Assembly (NCBI GenBank): GCA_002256345.1
Contig: NKIY01000010.1
Span: forward strand, 1-64,000
Source of the DNA: Bradyrhizobiaceae bacterium PARB1
GTDB taxonomy: Bacteria; Pseudomonadota; Alphaproteobacteria; Rhizobiales; Xanthobacteraceae
Reading direction: 5' to 3'
Length of the DNA: 64,000 nt
Positions 15,098 through 24,861 of the stretch are shown here, in pieces (position 1 is the stretch's first letter; each line of letters starts with the position of its first letter). Both the position numbers and the translations under genes were made by a program. The notes beneath the pieces are model-generated. The model ran no database searches. It was not told the DNA's origin and worked only from the letters and a program-made list of their open reading frames with translations.

Positions 15098-16918
15098 CTA
15101 GTGATTATGCCGTGCGGTCCCGACCGTTCCCGCGATATCCCGATAGCGTGTCGCCAGTTCGAGGCAGGCGCCGGTGGATTGCTGGCCCACCGTATTGCGA
15201 TAGAGCTCCTGCCACGGCGTCTGATGTGCGGGATATTTGAACCCGCCCTTCGCCATCAGCTCGGCGCGGCGGCGCTTCAGCTCCTCATCCGAGATCAGGA
15301 TATTCGCACTGCCCTTGTTGAGGTCGATGCGCACCATGTCGCCGGTCTGCAGGATCGCGAGACCGCCATTGGCAGCCGCTTCCGGTGAGGCATTGAGGAT
15401 CGACGGCGAGCCGGATGTGCCCGACTGGCGGCCGTCTCCGATGCAGGGCAGGGAGAGAATGCCGCGTTTGATCAAGGCGGCCGGCGGCTGCATGTTCACG
15501 ACTTCGGCGCCGCCGGGATAGCCGATCGGGCCGGTGCCGCGCACGAACAGGATGCAGTGCTCGTCGATGTTTAGCGATTCATCGTCGATGCGGTCGTGAT
15601 AGTCCTCGGGACCCTCGAATACGATGGCGCGGCCTTCGAAAGCATTGAGGTCCTTCGGATTGACGAGATAGCGCTCGCGGAATTCCCTGGAGATCACCGA
15701 GGTCTTCATGATCGCGCTGTCGAACAGGTTGCCGCGCAGAACCAGGAAGCCGGCATCCGGGACCAGCGGCTTGTCATAGGTCCAGATCACGTCCTTGTCG
15801 GGTGCAGGAGCCGCGGCACAGTTCTCGCCCATGGTCTTGCCGTTGACGGTCACCACATCCTCATGGATGCGCTTGTGCTTCATCAACTCGCGCACGACTG
15901 ACGGCACGCCGCCTGCACGGTGATATTCCTCGCCGAGATAGAAGCCCGCCGGCTGCATGTTCACCAGCAGCGGTACGTCATGGCCCACCTTCTGCCAGTC
16001 ATCGATATCGAGCTCGACACCGATATGGCGGGCGAGGGCGTTGATGTGGATTGGCGCATTGGTGGAACCGCCGATGGCGGAGTTGACCACGATGCAGTTC
16101 TCGAACGCCTTGCGCGTGAGAATGTCGGAGGGCTTCAGGTCCTCCCACACCATGTCGACGATGCGCTGGCCGGTCTCATAGGCGATCTGGCCGCGCTCGC
16201 GGTAAGGCGCGGGAATGGCGGCGCAGCCGGGCAGCGACATGCCGAGCGCTTCCGCCAGCGAATTCATGGTCGAAGCCGTGCCCATGGTGTTGCAGTGGCC
16301 CACCGATGGCGCAGACGAGGCCACCAGCGTCATGAACTCTTCATAGTCGATCTCACCCGCGGCGAGACGCTCGCGCGACTTCCAGACCACGGTGCCGGAG
16401 CCGGTACGCTGGCCGTCATGCCAGCCATTCAGCATCGGTCCGCCGGAGAGGACGATGGCTGGCAAGTTCACTGTCGCCGCTGCCATCAGGCACGCAGGCG
16501 TGGTCTTATCGCAGCCGGTGGTGAGTACCACGCCGTCGAGCGGATAACCGAACAGGACTTCGACGAGGCCGAGATAAGCGAGATTGCGGTCGAGTGCGGC
16601 AGTTGGCCGCTTGCCGGTCTCCTGAATCGGATGCACCGGGAATTCCATCACCAGGCCGCCGGCGGCGGTGATGCCTTCGCGCACGCGCTTCGCCAGTTCG
16701 ATGTGATGGCGATTGCAGGGCGACAGATCGTTGCCGGTCTGCGCGATGCCGATGATCGGCTTGCCCGATTGTAGTTCGTGGCGCGTCAGGCCGTAATTCA
16801 GATAGCGCTCGAGATAGAGTGCCGTCATGCCGGGATTATGGGGATCGTTGAACCATTCGCTCGAGCGAAGTTTGCGCTTGGTCCCCGCAGTCGGCGAGGC
16901 AGAAGTCGGCTTGGTCAT
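15098..16918 (-). CDS. IlvD/Edd-family sugar-acid dehydratase (xylonate/arabinonate dehydratase type)
   Basis: 606 residues from the second of two tandem ATGs (16918), which is better spaced from GGGAG than the first. It is an Fe-S-dependent dehydratase removing water from an aldonate to give a 2-keto-3-deoxy acid. [51 protein letters not shown] and [14 protein letters not shown] carry the three cluster-binding cysteines. The C-terminal [20 protein letters not shown] is also typical. The closest remembered relatives are pentonate dehydratases such as Caulobacter XylD. The gene is divergent from the ABC importer and is first in a leftward three-gene set. Which sugar acid it uses is not determinable here. 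Confidence 0.92.
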   Translation of the reverse strand: MTKPTSASPTAGTKRKLRSSEWFNDPHNPGMTALYLERYLNYGLTRHELQSGKPIIGIAQTGNDLSPCNRHHIELAKRVREGITAAGGLVMEFPVHPIQETGKRPTAALDRNLAYLGLVEVLFGYPLDGVVLTTGCDKTTPACLMAAATVNLPAIVLSGGPMLNGWHDGQRTGSGTVVWKSRERLAAGEIDYEEFMTLVASSAPSVGHCNTMGTASTMNSLAEALGMSLPGCAAIPAPYRERGQIAYETGQRIVDMVWEDLKPSDILTRKAFENCIVVNSAIGGSTNAPIHINALARHIGVELDIDDWQKVGHDVPLLVNMQPAGFYLGEEYHRAGGVPSVVRELMKHKRIHEDVVTVNGKTMGENCAAAPAPDKDVIWTYDKPLVPDAGFLVLRGNLFDSAIMKTSVISREFRERYLVNPKDLNAFEGRAIVFEGPEDYHDRIDDESLNIDEHCILFVRGTGPIGYPGGAEVVNMQPPAALIKRGILSLPCIGDGRQSGTSGSPSILNASPEAAANGGLAILQTGDMVRIDLNKGSANILISDEELKRRRAELMAKGGFKYPAHQTPWQELYRNTVGQQSTGACLELATRYRDIAGTVGTARHNH

Positions 16919-17002
16919 CATTTCTCCCGCAGCGCACACTTTTGTGATGGTGCGTTGTCTCTTTTGATTGGCGGCGAATGTTTGCACGAGGCCAAAGGCT
17001 AA

Positions 17003-17032
17003 GCAATATTCGCGATGCTTCGCAATGTTTGC
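17003..17032. promoter_or_regulatory. Imperfect palindrome in the divergent catabolic promoter
   Basis: GCAATATTCGCGATGCTTCG followed by CAATGTTTGC forms an extended imperfect inverted repeat (GCAA...GCGA-TGCT-TCGC...TTGC). A 10-mer AATGTTTGCA occurs at 16977-16986 and again at 17024-17033. It lies in the 268-bp gap between the dehydratase and the ABC ATPase and could serve both operons. No regulator gene is encoded nearby. Confidence 0.35.
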
Positions 17033-17186
17033 ATCCGCGAGATTTTTCTACGACTATGATCCAACGACATCCCGCCAGAAAGATGGTAGGATGTCAGACA
17101 AGTAAGAACAGGCGCCTCCGGCAATCCAATAATTGGACGGCGGAAGGCGTTGTCTCGGAAAAGCGGGACTTTTGGGAGGGAAGTGC

Positions 17187-18254
<1,068 letters not shown>

Positions 18255-18262
18255 GATAACGC

Positions 18263-18350
18263 TGTCATGGCCGGGCCTGACCCGGCCATCCATCTTCGCG
18301 CTGCGCTCGCGGGCCAAGTTGGATCCCCGGGGCAAGCCCGGGGATGACAG
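18263..18350. repeat. Dispersed double-hairpin repeat, copy 2 (inverted)
   Basis: Contains GGCCGGGCCTGACCCGGCC and CCCCGGGGCAAGCCCGGGG separated by CATCCATCTT...AAGTTGGAT. This is the reverse orientation of the elements at 15010 and 37641. It sits between the ATPase and binding-protein genes and may modulate the expression ratio within the operon. Confidence 0.75.
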
Positions 18351-18382
18351 TGGAGAGGTTAGCGACAAGCAAATTCTAAAAC

Positions 18383-18404
18383 ATTGGTCGATCAACGAAC
18401 CAAT
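18383..18404. promoter_or_regulatory. Inverted repeat just upstream of the binding-protein gene
   Basis: ATTGGT (18383-18388) / ACCAAT (18399-18404) with a 10-nt spacer, ending 21 nt before the start codon. It may be an operator or a mRNA stem near the ribosome binding site; the spacing to GGGAGAG (18411-18417) permits either. Confidence 0.3.
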
Positions 18405-18425
18405 ATAACAGGGAGAGAATGCAAG

Positions 18426-19748
18426 ATGACTGGATTTACACCGGATCGCCGATCTCTGCTCAAAGGCGGCGCGCTGACGCTGGCCGCGGCGGCGACCATG
18501 TCCGCCGATCAGCTGCTCGGCTATGCCAAGGCGTGGGCGCAGGCCTCGCAGTGGAAGCCGGAAGCCGGCGCCAAGATCAATCTGCTGCGCTGGAAGCGCT
18601 TCGTCGAAGCCGAAGACGTGGCCTTCATGAAGATCGTCGATGCCTTCTCCAAGGCCACCGGCGTCACCATCACCGTGTCGAACGAATCCTATGACGACAT
18701 TCAGCCGAAGGCCTCGGTCGCGGCGAATACCGGGCAGGGGCTCGACATGGTGTGGGGCCTGTATTCGCTGCCCTTCCTGTTCCCGACCAAGTGTCTCGAC
18801 GTCACCGATGTCGCCGACTATCTCGGCAAGAAGAATGGCGGCTGGGCGGAGTCCGGCAAGCAATATGGCATGTATAACGGCAAGTGGATCGGCCTGCCGG
18901 TCGCTGCCACCGGCGGTCTGGTGAACTACCGCGTCGCCGCCGCCGAGAAGGCCGGCCACAAGACCTTCCCGACCGATCTCGCCGGCTTCCAGGATCTGGT
19001 GAAGGGTCTCAACAAAAACGGCACCCCAGCCGGCATGGCGCTCGGCCACGCTTCGGGCGACGCCAATGGCTGGGTGCACTGGGCGCTGTGGGCTCATGGC
19101 GGCAAGCTGATCGACAAGAGCAACAAGGTGACGATCAATTCGCCGGAAACCGCGAAGTCGCTGGAATATGTGAAGTCGCTCTATGACAACTTCATTCCCG
19201 GCACCGCGTCGTGGAACGACTCGTCGAACAACAAGGCGTTCCTGGCCGGTCAGCTGCATCTGACCACCAACGGCATCTCGGTCTATGTGACCGCGAAGAA
19301 GGAAGCGCCGCAGATCGCTGCGGACATGAATCATGCCCATCTGCCCAAGGGCGTCGATGGCAAGCTTCGTGAACTGCATCTCGGCTTCCCGGTGCTGATC
19401 TTCACCTTCACCAAGTTCCCGAACGCCTGTAAGGCGTTTGCGGCCTTCATGATGGAGCCGGAACAGTTCAATCCGTGGGTCGAGGCCGCGCAGGGCTATC
19501 TGTCGCCGTTCCTGCTCGCTTACGAGAAGAACCCGATCTGGACCGCCGACCCGAAGAACACGCCGTATCGCGACGTGGCTGCCACGGCGTCGACCCCTGC
19601 GGGCGAAGCGCAGATGAGCGAGAACGCGGCGGCGGCGATTGCCGACTTCGTGGTCGTCGACATGTACGCCAATTACTGTACGGGCCGTGAAGACGTGAAG
19701 ACTGCGATGGCGTCCGCCGAGCGCGCGGCGAAGCGCATCTTCCGCTGA
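18426..19748 (+). CDS. ABC sugar transporter substrate-binding protein, Tat-exported
   Basis: 440 residues from ATG 18426, in frame with the conserved signal and preceded by GGGAGAG. An overlapping ATG at 18419 is out of frame. The N-terminus contains PDRRSLLKGGALTLAAAA, a twin-arginine signal, so the protein is probably exported folded. The body matches family-1 extracellular solute-binding proteins (LLRWKRFVEAEDVAFMKIVD, GLDMVWGLYSLP, GKWIGLPVAATGGLVNYR). There is no lipobox Cys, so it should be a free periplasmic protein. Permeases and ATPase are encoded on either side; the ligand is probably a mono- or oligosaccharide or polyol. Confidence 0.92.
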   Translation: MTGFTPDRRSLLKGGALTLAAAATMSADQLLGYAKAWAQASQWKPEAGAKINLLRWKRFVEAEDVAFMKIVDAFSKATGVTITVSNESYDDIQPKASVAANTGQGLDMVWGLYSLPFLFPTKCLDVTDVADYLGKKNGGWAESGKQYGMYNGKWIGLPVAATGGLVNYRVAAAEKAGHKTFPTDLAGFQDLVKGLNKNGTPAGMALGHASGDANGWVHWALWAHGGKLIDKSNKVTINSPETAKSLEYVKSLYDNFIPGTASWNDSSNNKAFLAGQLHLTTNGISVYVTAKKEAPQIAADMNHAHLPKGVDGKLRELHLGFPVLIFTFTKFPNACKAFAAFMMEPEQFNPWVEAAQGYLSPFLLAYEKNPIWTADPKNTPYRDVAATASTPAGEAQMSENAAAAIADFVVVDMYANYCTGREDVKTAMASAERAAKRIFR

Positions 19749-19837
19749 TCGCTGCGGCCTTCTGACAAGACTTGCCGGCGCGGAGCGACCCGCGCCGGCC
19801 ATTTTCCAGAGCCGGCAACAAGCTGGCCTGAATAGCG

Positions 19838-20263
19838 ATGGGAATGGGAATGCCAGAGATCGACTACACAACAATTCTGCCCGAAGGATGGAGCCGGCCG
19901 CGCGGTTTCGCGCATGCGGTGGTGTGCGGCGGTACGCGCAGCGTCCGCATCTCCGGACAGCTCGGCAAGAAGGACGGACAAGGCGAAGTGTCCGCGTCCT
20001 CGGATTTCGGGACGCAGTGGCGTTACGCCATGGAGAATCTCGTCACCGTGCTGAAGGCCGCCGGCGGCGAGCCGAAGCAGATCGTGATGCTGCGCGCCTA
20101 TGTCACCGACATCGAGGCTTTCAAGTCGTCCGGCGCCGCCATCGGCGAAGCCTGGGGCGCGACGCTCGGCAAGCATTTCCCGGCGATGACGCTGGTGCAG
20201 GTCTCCGCCCTGATCGATCCGCATGCGCGGGTGGAGATCGAGGGCGAAGCGATCCTGCCGTAA
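19838..20263 (+). CDS. RidA/YjgF-family protein
   Basis: 141 residues; tandem in-frame ATGs at 19838, 19844 and 19850 leave the exact start open, and GGGAATGGGA before 19850 could itself serve as the ribosome site. The fold signature is visible in GFAHAVVCGGTRSVRISGQ, the YAMENLVTVLKAAGG helix and the C-terminal HARVEIEGEAIL, which contains the conserved Arg of active RidA deaminases. RidA proteins hydrolyse reactive imine/enamine intermediates. Its place inside a sugar importer operon suggests it acts on an intermediate or by-product of this pathway. Confidence 0.85.
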   Translation: MGMGMPEIDYTTILPEGWSRPRGFAHAVVCGGTRSVRISGQLGKKDGQGEVSASSDFGTQWRYAMENLVTVLKAAGGEPKQIVMLRAYVTDIEAFKSSGAAIGEAWGATLGKHFPAMTLVQVSALIDPHARVEIEGEAILP

Positions 20264-20286
20264 CATTCGACTGGAGCTTTCTGAGC

Positions 20287-21243
20287 ATGACGACGATCCA
20301 GACATCGATGCCGGTGGGGAAGGTGGTCCCCAAAACCTCAAGCTGGGACCGGCTGCGGGTCAATCGCAACTGGCTGGCGCTGTGGTTCATGCTGCCGGCC
20401 GCCGCCTTCCTGCTGCTGTTCCTCGCTTACCCACTATTTCTGGGCGTCTGGATGAGCTTCACCGACGATCGCATCGGCCGCGGTGGCGTCTTTGTCGGGC
20501 TTGAGAATTACGAGTGGCTGAAGGACGACAGCATCTTCTGGCTCTCCGTCTTCAACACGCTGCTCTATACGATCGTGGCATCGGCCATCAAATTCGCTGT
20601 CGGCCTTTATCTCGCACTGCTGCTGAACCGTCACATGCCGTTCAAGGCGTTGATACGCGCCGCGGTGCTGATCCCGTTCATCGTACCCACTGTGCTGTCC
20701 GCCATCGCCTTCTGGTGGATCTATGACTCGCAGTTCTCGATCATCTCGTGGTCGCTGATCAAGCTCGGGATCATCGACAGCAACATCAACTTCCTCGGCG
20801 ACAGCGCCTGGGCGCGTGCCAGCGTGATCTTCGCAAACATCTGGCGCGGTGTGCCGTTTGTGGCCATCACGCTGCTGGCCGGCCTGCAGACGGTGTCGCC
20901 GTCGCTCTACGAAGCGGCGGTGCTGGATGGCGCGACGTCATGGCAGCGCTTCCGCTTCATCACCTATCCGCTGCTGACCCCGATCATCGCGGTCGTGATG
21001 ACCTTCTCGGTGCTGTTCACCTTCACCGACTTCCAGTTGATCTGGGCGCTGACCCGCGGCGGTCCGGTCAACGCGACGCATCTGATGGCGACGCTCAGCT
21101 ATCAGCGCGGCATTCTCTCGGGGCGTCTCGGCGAAGGTGCAGCGATCGCCACCGCCATGATCCCGTTCCTTCTGGCAGCCATCGCCATTTCCTGGTTCGG
21201 CATGCAACGCCGCAAGTGGCAGCAAGGTACTGACAATGACTGA
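20287..21243 (+). CDS. ABC sugar transporter permease 1 (MalF-like)
   Basis: 318 residues from ATG 20287. Six predicted TM helices begin with LALWFMLPAAAFLLLFLAYP. The cytoplasmic EAA loop reads YEAAVLDGATSWQRFRFITY, contacting the ATPase. The C-terminus overlaps the next permease gene by 8 nt, indicating coupled translation. Confidence 0.94.
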   Translation: MTTIQTSMPVGKVVPKTSSWDRLRVNRNWLALWFMLPAAAFLLLFLAYPLFLGVWMSFTDDRIGRGGVFVGLENYEWLKDDSIFWLSVFNTLLYTIVASAIKFAVGLYLALLLNRHMPFKALIRAAVLIPFIVPTVLSAIAFWWIYDSQFSIISWSLIKLGIIDSNINFLGDSAWARASVIFANIWRGVPFVAITLLAGLQTVSPSLYEAAVLDGATSWQRFRFITYPLLTPIIAVVMTFSVLFTFTDFQLIWALTRGGPVNATHLMATLSYQRGILSGRLGEGAAIATAMIPFLLAAIAISWFGMQRRKWQQGTDND

Positions 21244-22153
21244 AGCCATCGCCGACAACGCGCGCACCGCGCCGCTCAAGCTCGACAAGGACGATCACAG
21301 CGAGGGCATGGCCTATCTGGAGTCGGTGCCCCGCCGTATCGTCACGCTCTATATCCCGCTGTTCATCATCGTGGTGATCTTGCTGTTCCCGTTCTACTGG
21401 ATGGCGCTCACCGCGATCAAACCGGATGAACAGCTGATCGACATGGAGAAGTTCAACCCGTTCTGGGTGATCCATCCGACGTTCAAGCACATCCAGAAAC
21501 TGCTGTTCGAGACCAACTATCCGCAATGGCTCTGGAACACGATGTATGTGGCCGCGGCGGCGACATTCCTGTCCATCGTCGCCAGCGTTCTCGCGGCCTA
21601 TGCTATCGTGCGGCTGCGCTTCCGCGGCGCCGAGACGGTGGGCGCGCTGATCTTCATGGCCTATCTCGTGCCGCCGTCGATCCTGTTCATCCCGCTGGCC
21701 TCGGTGATCCAGGCTTACGGCCTGTTCGACTCGCCGCTGTCGCTGATCCTGGTGTATCCGACGCTGCTGATCCCGTTCTCGACCTGGCTCCTGATGGGCT
21801 ATTTCAAGACCATCCCGTTCGAGCTGGAAGAGTGCGCTTTGATCGACGGCGCCTCGCGCTGGCAGATATTGATCAAGATCATCATCCCGCTGGCGGTGCC
21901 CGGTCTGATCTCGGCCTTCATTTTCTCGTTCACGCTGTGCTGGAACGAGTTCATCTATGCGCTGACCTTCCTGCAATCGACCCAGAACAAGACGGTCCCG
22001 GTGGCGATCGTCAATGAGTTCGTCGATGGCGATATCTACAAATGGGGCTCGCTGATGGCCGGCGCGCTGGTGGGCTCGTTGCCGCTGGTGATCCTGTATG
22101 CGTTCTTCGTGGAGCATTACGTGTCGGCGATGACGGGCGCGGTGAAGGAGTGA
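21236..22153 (+). CDS. ABC sugar transporter permease 2 (MalG-like)
   Basis: 305 residues, starting inside the 3' end of permease 1. Six TM helices follow a 35-residue cytoplasmic N-terminus. The EAA loop reads EECALIDGASRWQILIKIII, then PLAVPGL. It forms the heterodimeric channel with permease 1 and completes the importer with the ATPase at 17187 and binding protein at 18426. Confidence 0.94.
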   Translation: MTEAIADNARTAPLKLDKDDHSEGMAYLESVPRRIVTLYIPLFIIVVILLFPFYWMALTAIKPDEQLIDMEKFNPFWVIHPTFKHIQKLLFETNYPQWLWNTMYVAAAATFLSIVASVLAAYAIVRLRFRGAETVGALIFMAYLVPPSILFIPLASVIQAYGLFDSPLSLILVYPTLLIPFSTWLLMGYFKTIPFELEECALIDGASRWQILIKIIIPLAVPGLISAFIFSFTLCWNEFIYALTFLQSTQNKTVPVAIVNEFVDGDIYKWGSLMAGALVGSLPLVILYAFFVEHYVSAMTGAVKE

Positions 22154-22155
22154 TT

Positions 22156-22279
22156 TTGTCGTCCCCGCGAAAGCGGGGACCCATAGCCTCTGTCTTCTCG
22201 GCTTAAGCTGAGAAGCAGAGGCCTTCGTGTCATCCGCTGGCTCCGAGGTTATGGGTCCCCGCTTTCGCGGGGACGACAA
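22156..22279. repeat. Large perfect inverted repeat in the catabolic operon
   Basis: The 30-bp arms are exactly complementary: 22156-22185 (begins TTGTCGTCCCCGCGAAAGCG) and 22250-22279. Each arm is itself a small hairpin (CCCCGC-GAAA-GCGGGG). A nested GCCTCTG...CAGAGGC palindrome lies inside (22186-22222). A related element is at 39850-39970. Placed between the last permease and the DenD-like gene, it may split or tune the transcript. Confidence 0.8.
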
Positions 22280-22324
22280 CCGGGGGCCATCGTTGCATTC
22301 AAGATCAAGAAAAGGAAACGTCCC

Positions 22325-23311
22325 TTGCACATCCTCATTCTCGGCGCTGCCGGCATGGTCGGCCGCAAACTCACCGAACGTCTTGTGAAAGACGGTCGCC
22401 TCGGCAATCGCGACATCACCCGCATGACCCTGCAGGACGTGGTGGCCCCGGCCAAGCCCGCGGGCGCGTCAATCCCGATCGAACTGGTGACGTCCGACTT
22501 CGCCGATCCCAAGACCGCCGCGCCGCTGGTCGCGCACAAGCCGGAGGTGATCTTCCATCTCGCCGCCATTGTGTCGGGCGAGGCCGAGGCGGATTTCGAC
22601 AAGGGCTATCGCATCAATCTCGACGGCACCCGCTATCTGATCGACGCCATCCGCGCTGTCGGCGGCGGTTACAAGCCGCGGCTTGTCTTCACATCGTCCA
22701 TTGCCGTGTTCGGTGCGCCGTTCCCCGACAAGATCGGCGACGAATTTATCCACACGCCGCTGACGTCCTACGGAACGCAAAAGTCGATCTGCGAAATGCT
22801 GATCGCCGATTACACCCGCAAGGGCCTGCTCGATGGCATCGGCATTCGCCTGCCGACCATCTGCGTGCGTCCGGGGGCGCCGAACAAGGCGGCCTCCGGC
22901 TTCTTTTCCAACATCATTCGCGAGCCACTGGCTGGCAAAGAAGCCATCCTTCCGGTGTCCGAAGATGTCCGCCACTGGCATGCATCGCCGCGCTCGGCCG
23001 TGGGCTTCCTCGTCCATGCCGGCACGATGGATCTCGAAGCCATGGGCCCGCGGCGTAATCTCTCGATGCCCGGCATGTCGGTCACCGTTGGTGAACAGAT
23101 CGCCGCACTGGAGCGTGTCGCCGGCAAGAATGTCGTCGCCCGCATCAAGCGCGAGACCGATCCGGTCATCACCGGCATCGTCTCCGGCTGGCCACGCGAT
23201 TTCGACACCGCGCGCGCGCTTAAGCTCGGCTTCACCACCGCCGAAAAGACGTTCGACGACATTATCCGCATCCATATCGAGGATGAACTCGGCGGCAAGT
23301 TCGTCGATTGA
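22325..23311 (+). CDS. denD: NAD-dependent dehydrogenase of the DenD (D-erythronate dehydrogenase) type
   Basis: 328 residues from TTG 22325 (AAGGAAA upstream). It is an extended SDR of the epimerase fold: GAAGMVGRKL (Rossmann glycines) near residues 7-16, HLAAIVSGEAEADFDKGY, TSSIAVFGAP, the catalytic Y-x-x-x-K as TSYGTQKSICEML, and RLPTICVRPGAPNKAASGF. This matches DenD proteins, which oxidise D-erythronate at C2. The usual partners OtnC/OtnI are absent here, so a related oxidation of another acid or uronate is also possible. Part of the rightward catabolic cluster. Confidence 0.75.
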   Translation: MHILILGAAGMVGRKLTERLVKDGRLGNRDITRMTLQDVVAPAKPAGASIPIELVTSDFADPKTAAPLVAHKPEVIFHLAAIVSGEAEADFDKGYRINLDGTRYLIDAIRAVGGGYKPRLVFTSSIAVFGAPFPDKIGDEFIHTPLTSYGTQKSICEMLIADYTRKGLLDGIGIRLPTICVRPGAPNKAASGFFSNIIREPLAGKEAILPVSEDVRHWHASPRSAVGFLVHAGTMDLEAMGPRRNLSMPGMSVTVGEQIAALERVAGKNVVARIKRETDPVITGIVSGWPRDFDTARALKLGFTTAEKTFDDIIRIHIEDELGGKFVD

Positions 23312-23612
23312 GTTTTTAACCTTTCCTCGCCTAGCGAAGCATGTGCGCGCTGGGCGAGGGGAGCTCTCCACGCACTCCAGTCCAGTGGTGAGGTCCCACC
23401 TCTCCGCTGGCGTTGCGGTCAACATCGCCGGAACGCTGACGGCAGCGACGTTTTCCGCATCCCGAAATGAGAAGATGCGCCGTTCCGTGCCCGCTTGAAC
23501 GGATAGCCCTCATGCTGCACAGAGCAGTGCACTTGGGGGGATTTTCCTGTAAGCGCTCGTTTCGCAGGTTCACCGCGGCCGACGCGACGAACGGATATAA
23601 CAGGAGGAATGC
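23312..23612. other. Intergenic region before the first CoA-transferase gene
   Basis: About 300 bases. It contains a 12-bp stem with one mismatch, CCTCGCCTAGCG / CGCTGGGCGAGG (23325-23359), without a T-tract, which could be a weak terminator after the DenD-like gene. No gene is supported. An internal promoter for the downstream CoA-transferase, kinase and aldolase block may lie here. Confidence 0.4.
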
Positions 23613-24836
23613 ATGCCGGCTCTGCCGCTCTCGGGCATCAAGGTTATCGATATGACGCGGGTGCTTGCCGGCCCGATCGCCGGTCAGATGCTCGGTGATC
23701 TCGGCGCCGAAGTCATCAAGATCGAACGCCCTGGAACTGGCGATGATTCCCGCGCGTTTGGCCCTCCTTATCTGAACGATCCGGACGGCAGCCGGCACGA
23801 CAATGGATTCTATCTCTGCGCCAACCGCAACAAGAAGTCGGTCACGGTCAATGTGGCGAAGGCTGAAGGCCAGGAGATCATCCGCGAGCTCGCCAGGACG
23901 GCCGACGTGTTGTTGGAGAACTACAAAGTCGGCGACCTCAAGCGCTACGGCCTCGACTACGACGCGATCAAGGCTATCAATCCGCGCATCGTCTATTGCT
24001 CCGTGACGGGTTTTGGACAAACGGGGCCCTATGCCACGCGTGCCGGCTATGATGCGATCCTGCAGGCGATGGGTGGTCTCATGAGCGTCACCGGCCATCT
24101 CGACGGCGAGCCGGGCGAGGGCCCGATGAAGGTCGGTCCCTCGATCGTGGACTATATGACCGGCCTGAATGCCTCCATCGGCGTTTTGTCGGCGCTCTAT
24201 CACCGCGACGCTGGCGGCGGCGAGGGACAGCATGTCGATGCCTGTCTCTTCGATACGGTGATCGCCTCGCTGTCGCACTGGCTGCAACCCTATCTCATCC
24301 ACGGCAAAGTCCCGCCGCGCCGCGGCACCTGGGGCAATGGCGGCATGCCCGCCGGCGTCTTCCGTTGTACCGATGGCGAGATCATGATCGTCAATGGCAA
24401 TGACGGCCAGTTTCAGCGGACATGCGAAGTGCTCGGCGAGCCGGACCTCGCGAAAGATCCGCGCTTCCTGAAGAACAATGATCGCGTCGCCCATGGCAAG
24501 GAGATCATGGCCATCTACGCCGGTCTGTTCCTGAAGCAGCCGGTCGCCTACTGGCTGGAACGTCTGGAGGCCGTTGGCGTGCCGTCCGGCCCGATCAATG
24601 ATTTCGATCAGGTTTTTTCGGACCCGCATGTTCAGGCTCGCGGCATGCGCGTGAAGGTGGAACATCCGTTCGAGGCGGCGCTGTCGCTGGTGCGAAATCC
24701 GCTGACTTTCGTAGGCACGCCAATCACCGACTATCGCGCACCGCCGCTTCTTGGCTCTAACACGGACGAAATCCTGTCCACGATCGGCTACGATGGTGAA
24801 CGGATTGGCGCGCTCAGGAAAGCGGGCATCGTCTAG
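23613..24836 (+). CDS. CaiB/BaiF-family CoA transferase (class III)
   Basis: 407 residues, ATG at 23613 behind AGGAGG. The N-terminal LSGIKVIDMTRVLAGPIAGQ and LGDLGAEVIKIERP are the family hallmark. The predicted catalytic Asp is D180 in KVGPSIVDYMTGL, and a C-terminal SDPHVQARGM motif is present. Class III enzymes transfer CoA between carboxylic acids through an acyl-aspartyl intermediate and work as interlocked dimers. It is followed 25 nt later by KDG kinase. A CoA transferase between sugar-acid genes is unusual and suggests the acid product may be activated to a CoA ester. Confidence 0.9.
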   Translation: MPALPLSGIKVIDMTRVLAGPIAGQMLGDLGAEVIKIERPGTGDDSRAFGPPYLNDPDGSRHDNGFYLCANRNKKSVTVNVAKAEGQEIIRELARTADVLLENYKVGDLKRYGLDYDAIKAINPRIVYCSVTGFGQTGPYATRAGYDAILQAMGGLMSVTGHLDGEPGEGPMKVGPSIVDYMTGLNASIGVLSALYHRDAGGGEGQHVDACLFDTVIASLSHWLQPYLIHGKVPPRRGTWGNGGMPAGVFRCTDGEIMIVNGNDGQFQRTCEVLGEPDLAKDPRFLKNNDRVAHGKEIMAIYAGLFLKQPVAYWLERLEAVGVPSGPINDFDQVFSDPHVQARGMRVKVEHPFEAALSLVRNPLTFVGTPITDYRAPPLLGSNTDEILSTIGYDGERIGALRKAGIV

Positions 24837-24861
24837 ACCAGTCACATTGATCGAGGTTTCG

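Noticed and set aside
15098-16918. Dihydroxy-acid dehydratase IlvD of branched-chain amino-acid synthesis
   Set aside because: Same superfamily, but the N-terminal [13 protein letters not shown] and the gene context fit sugar-acid dehydratases.
17080-17105. GntR-type operator (TGTC-A-GACA) before the ABC ATPase
   Set aside because: Only a 9-nt symmetric core; too short to claim next to the longer palindrome at 17003-17032.
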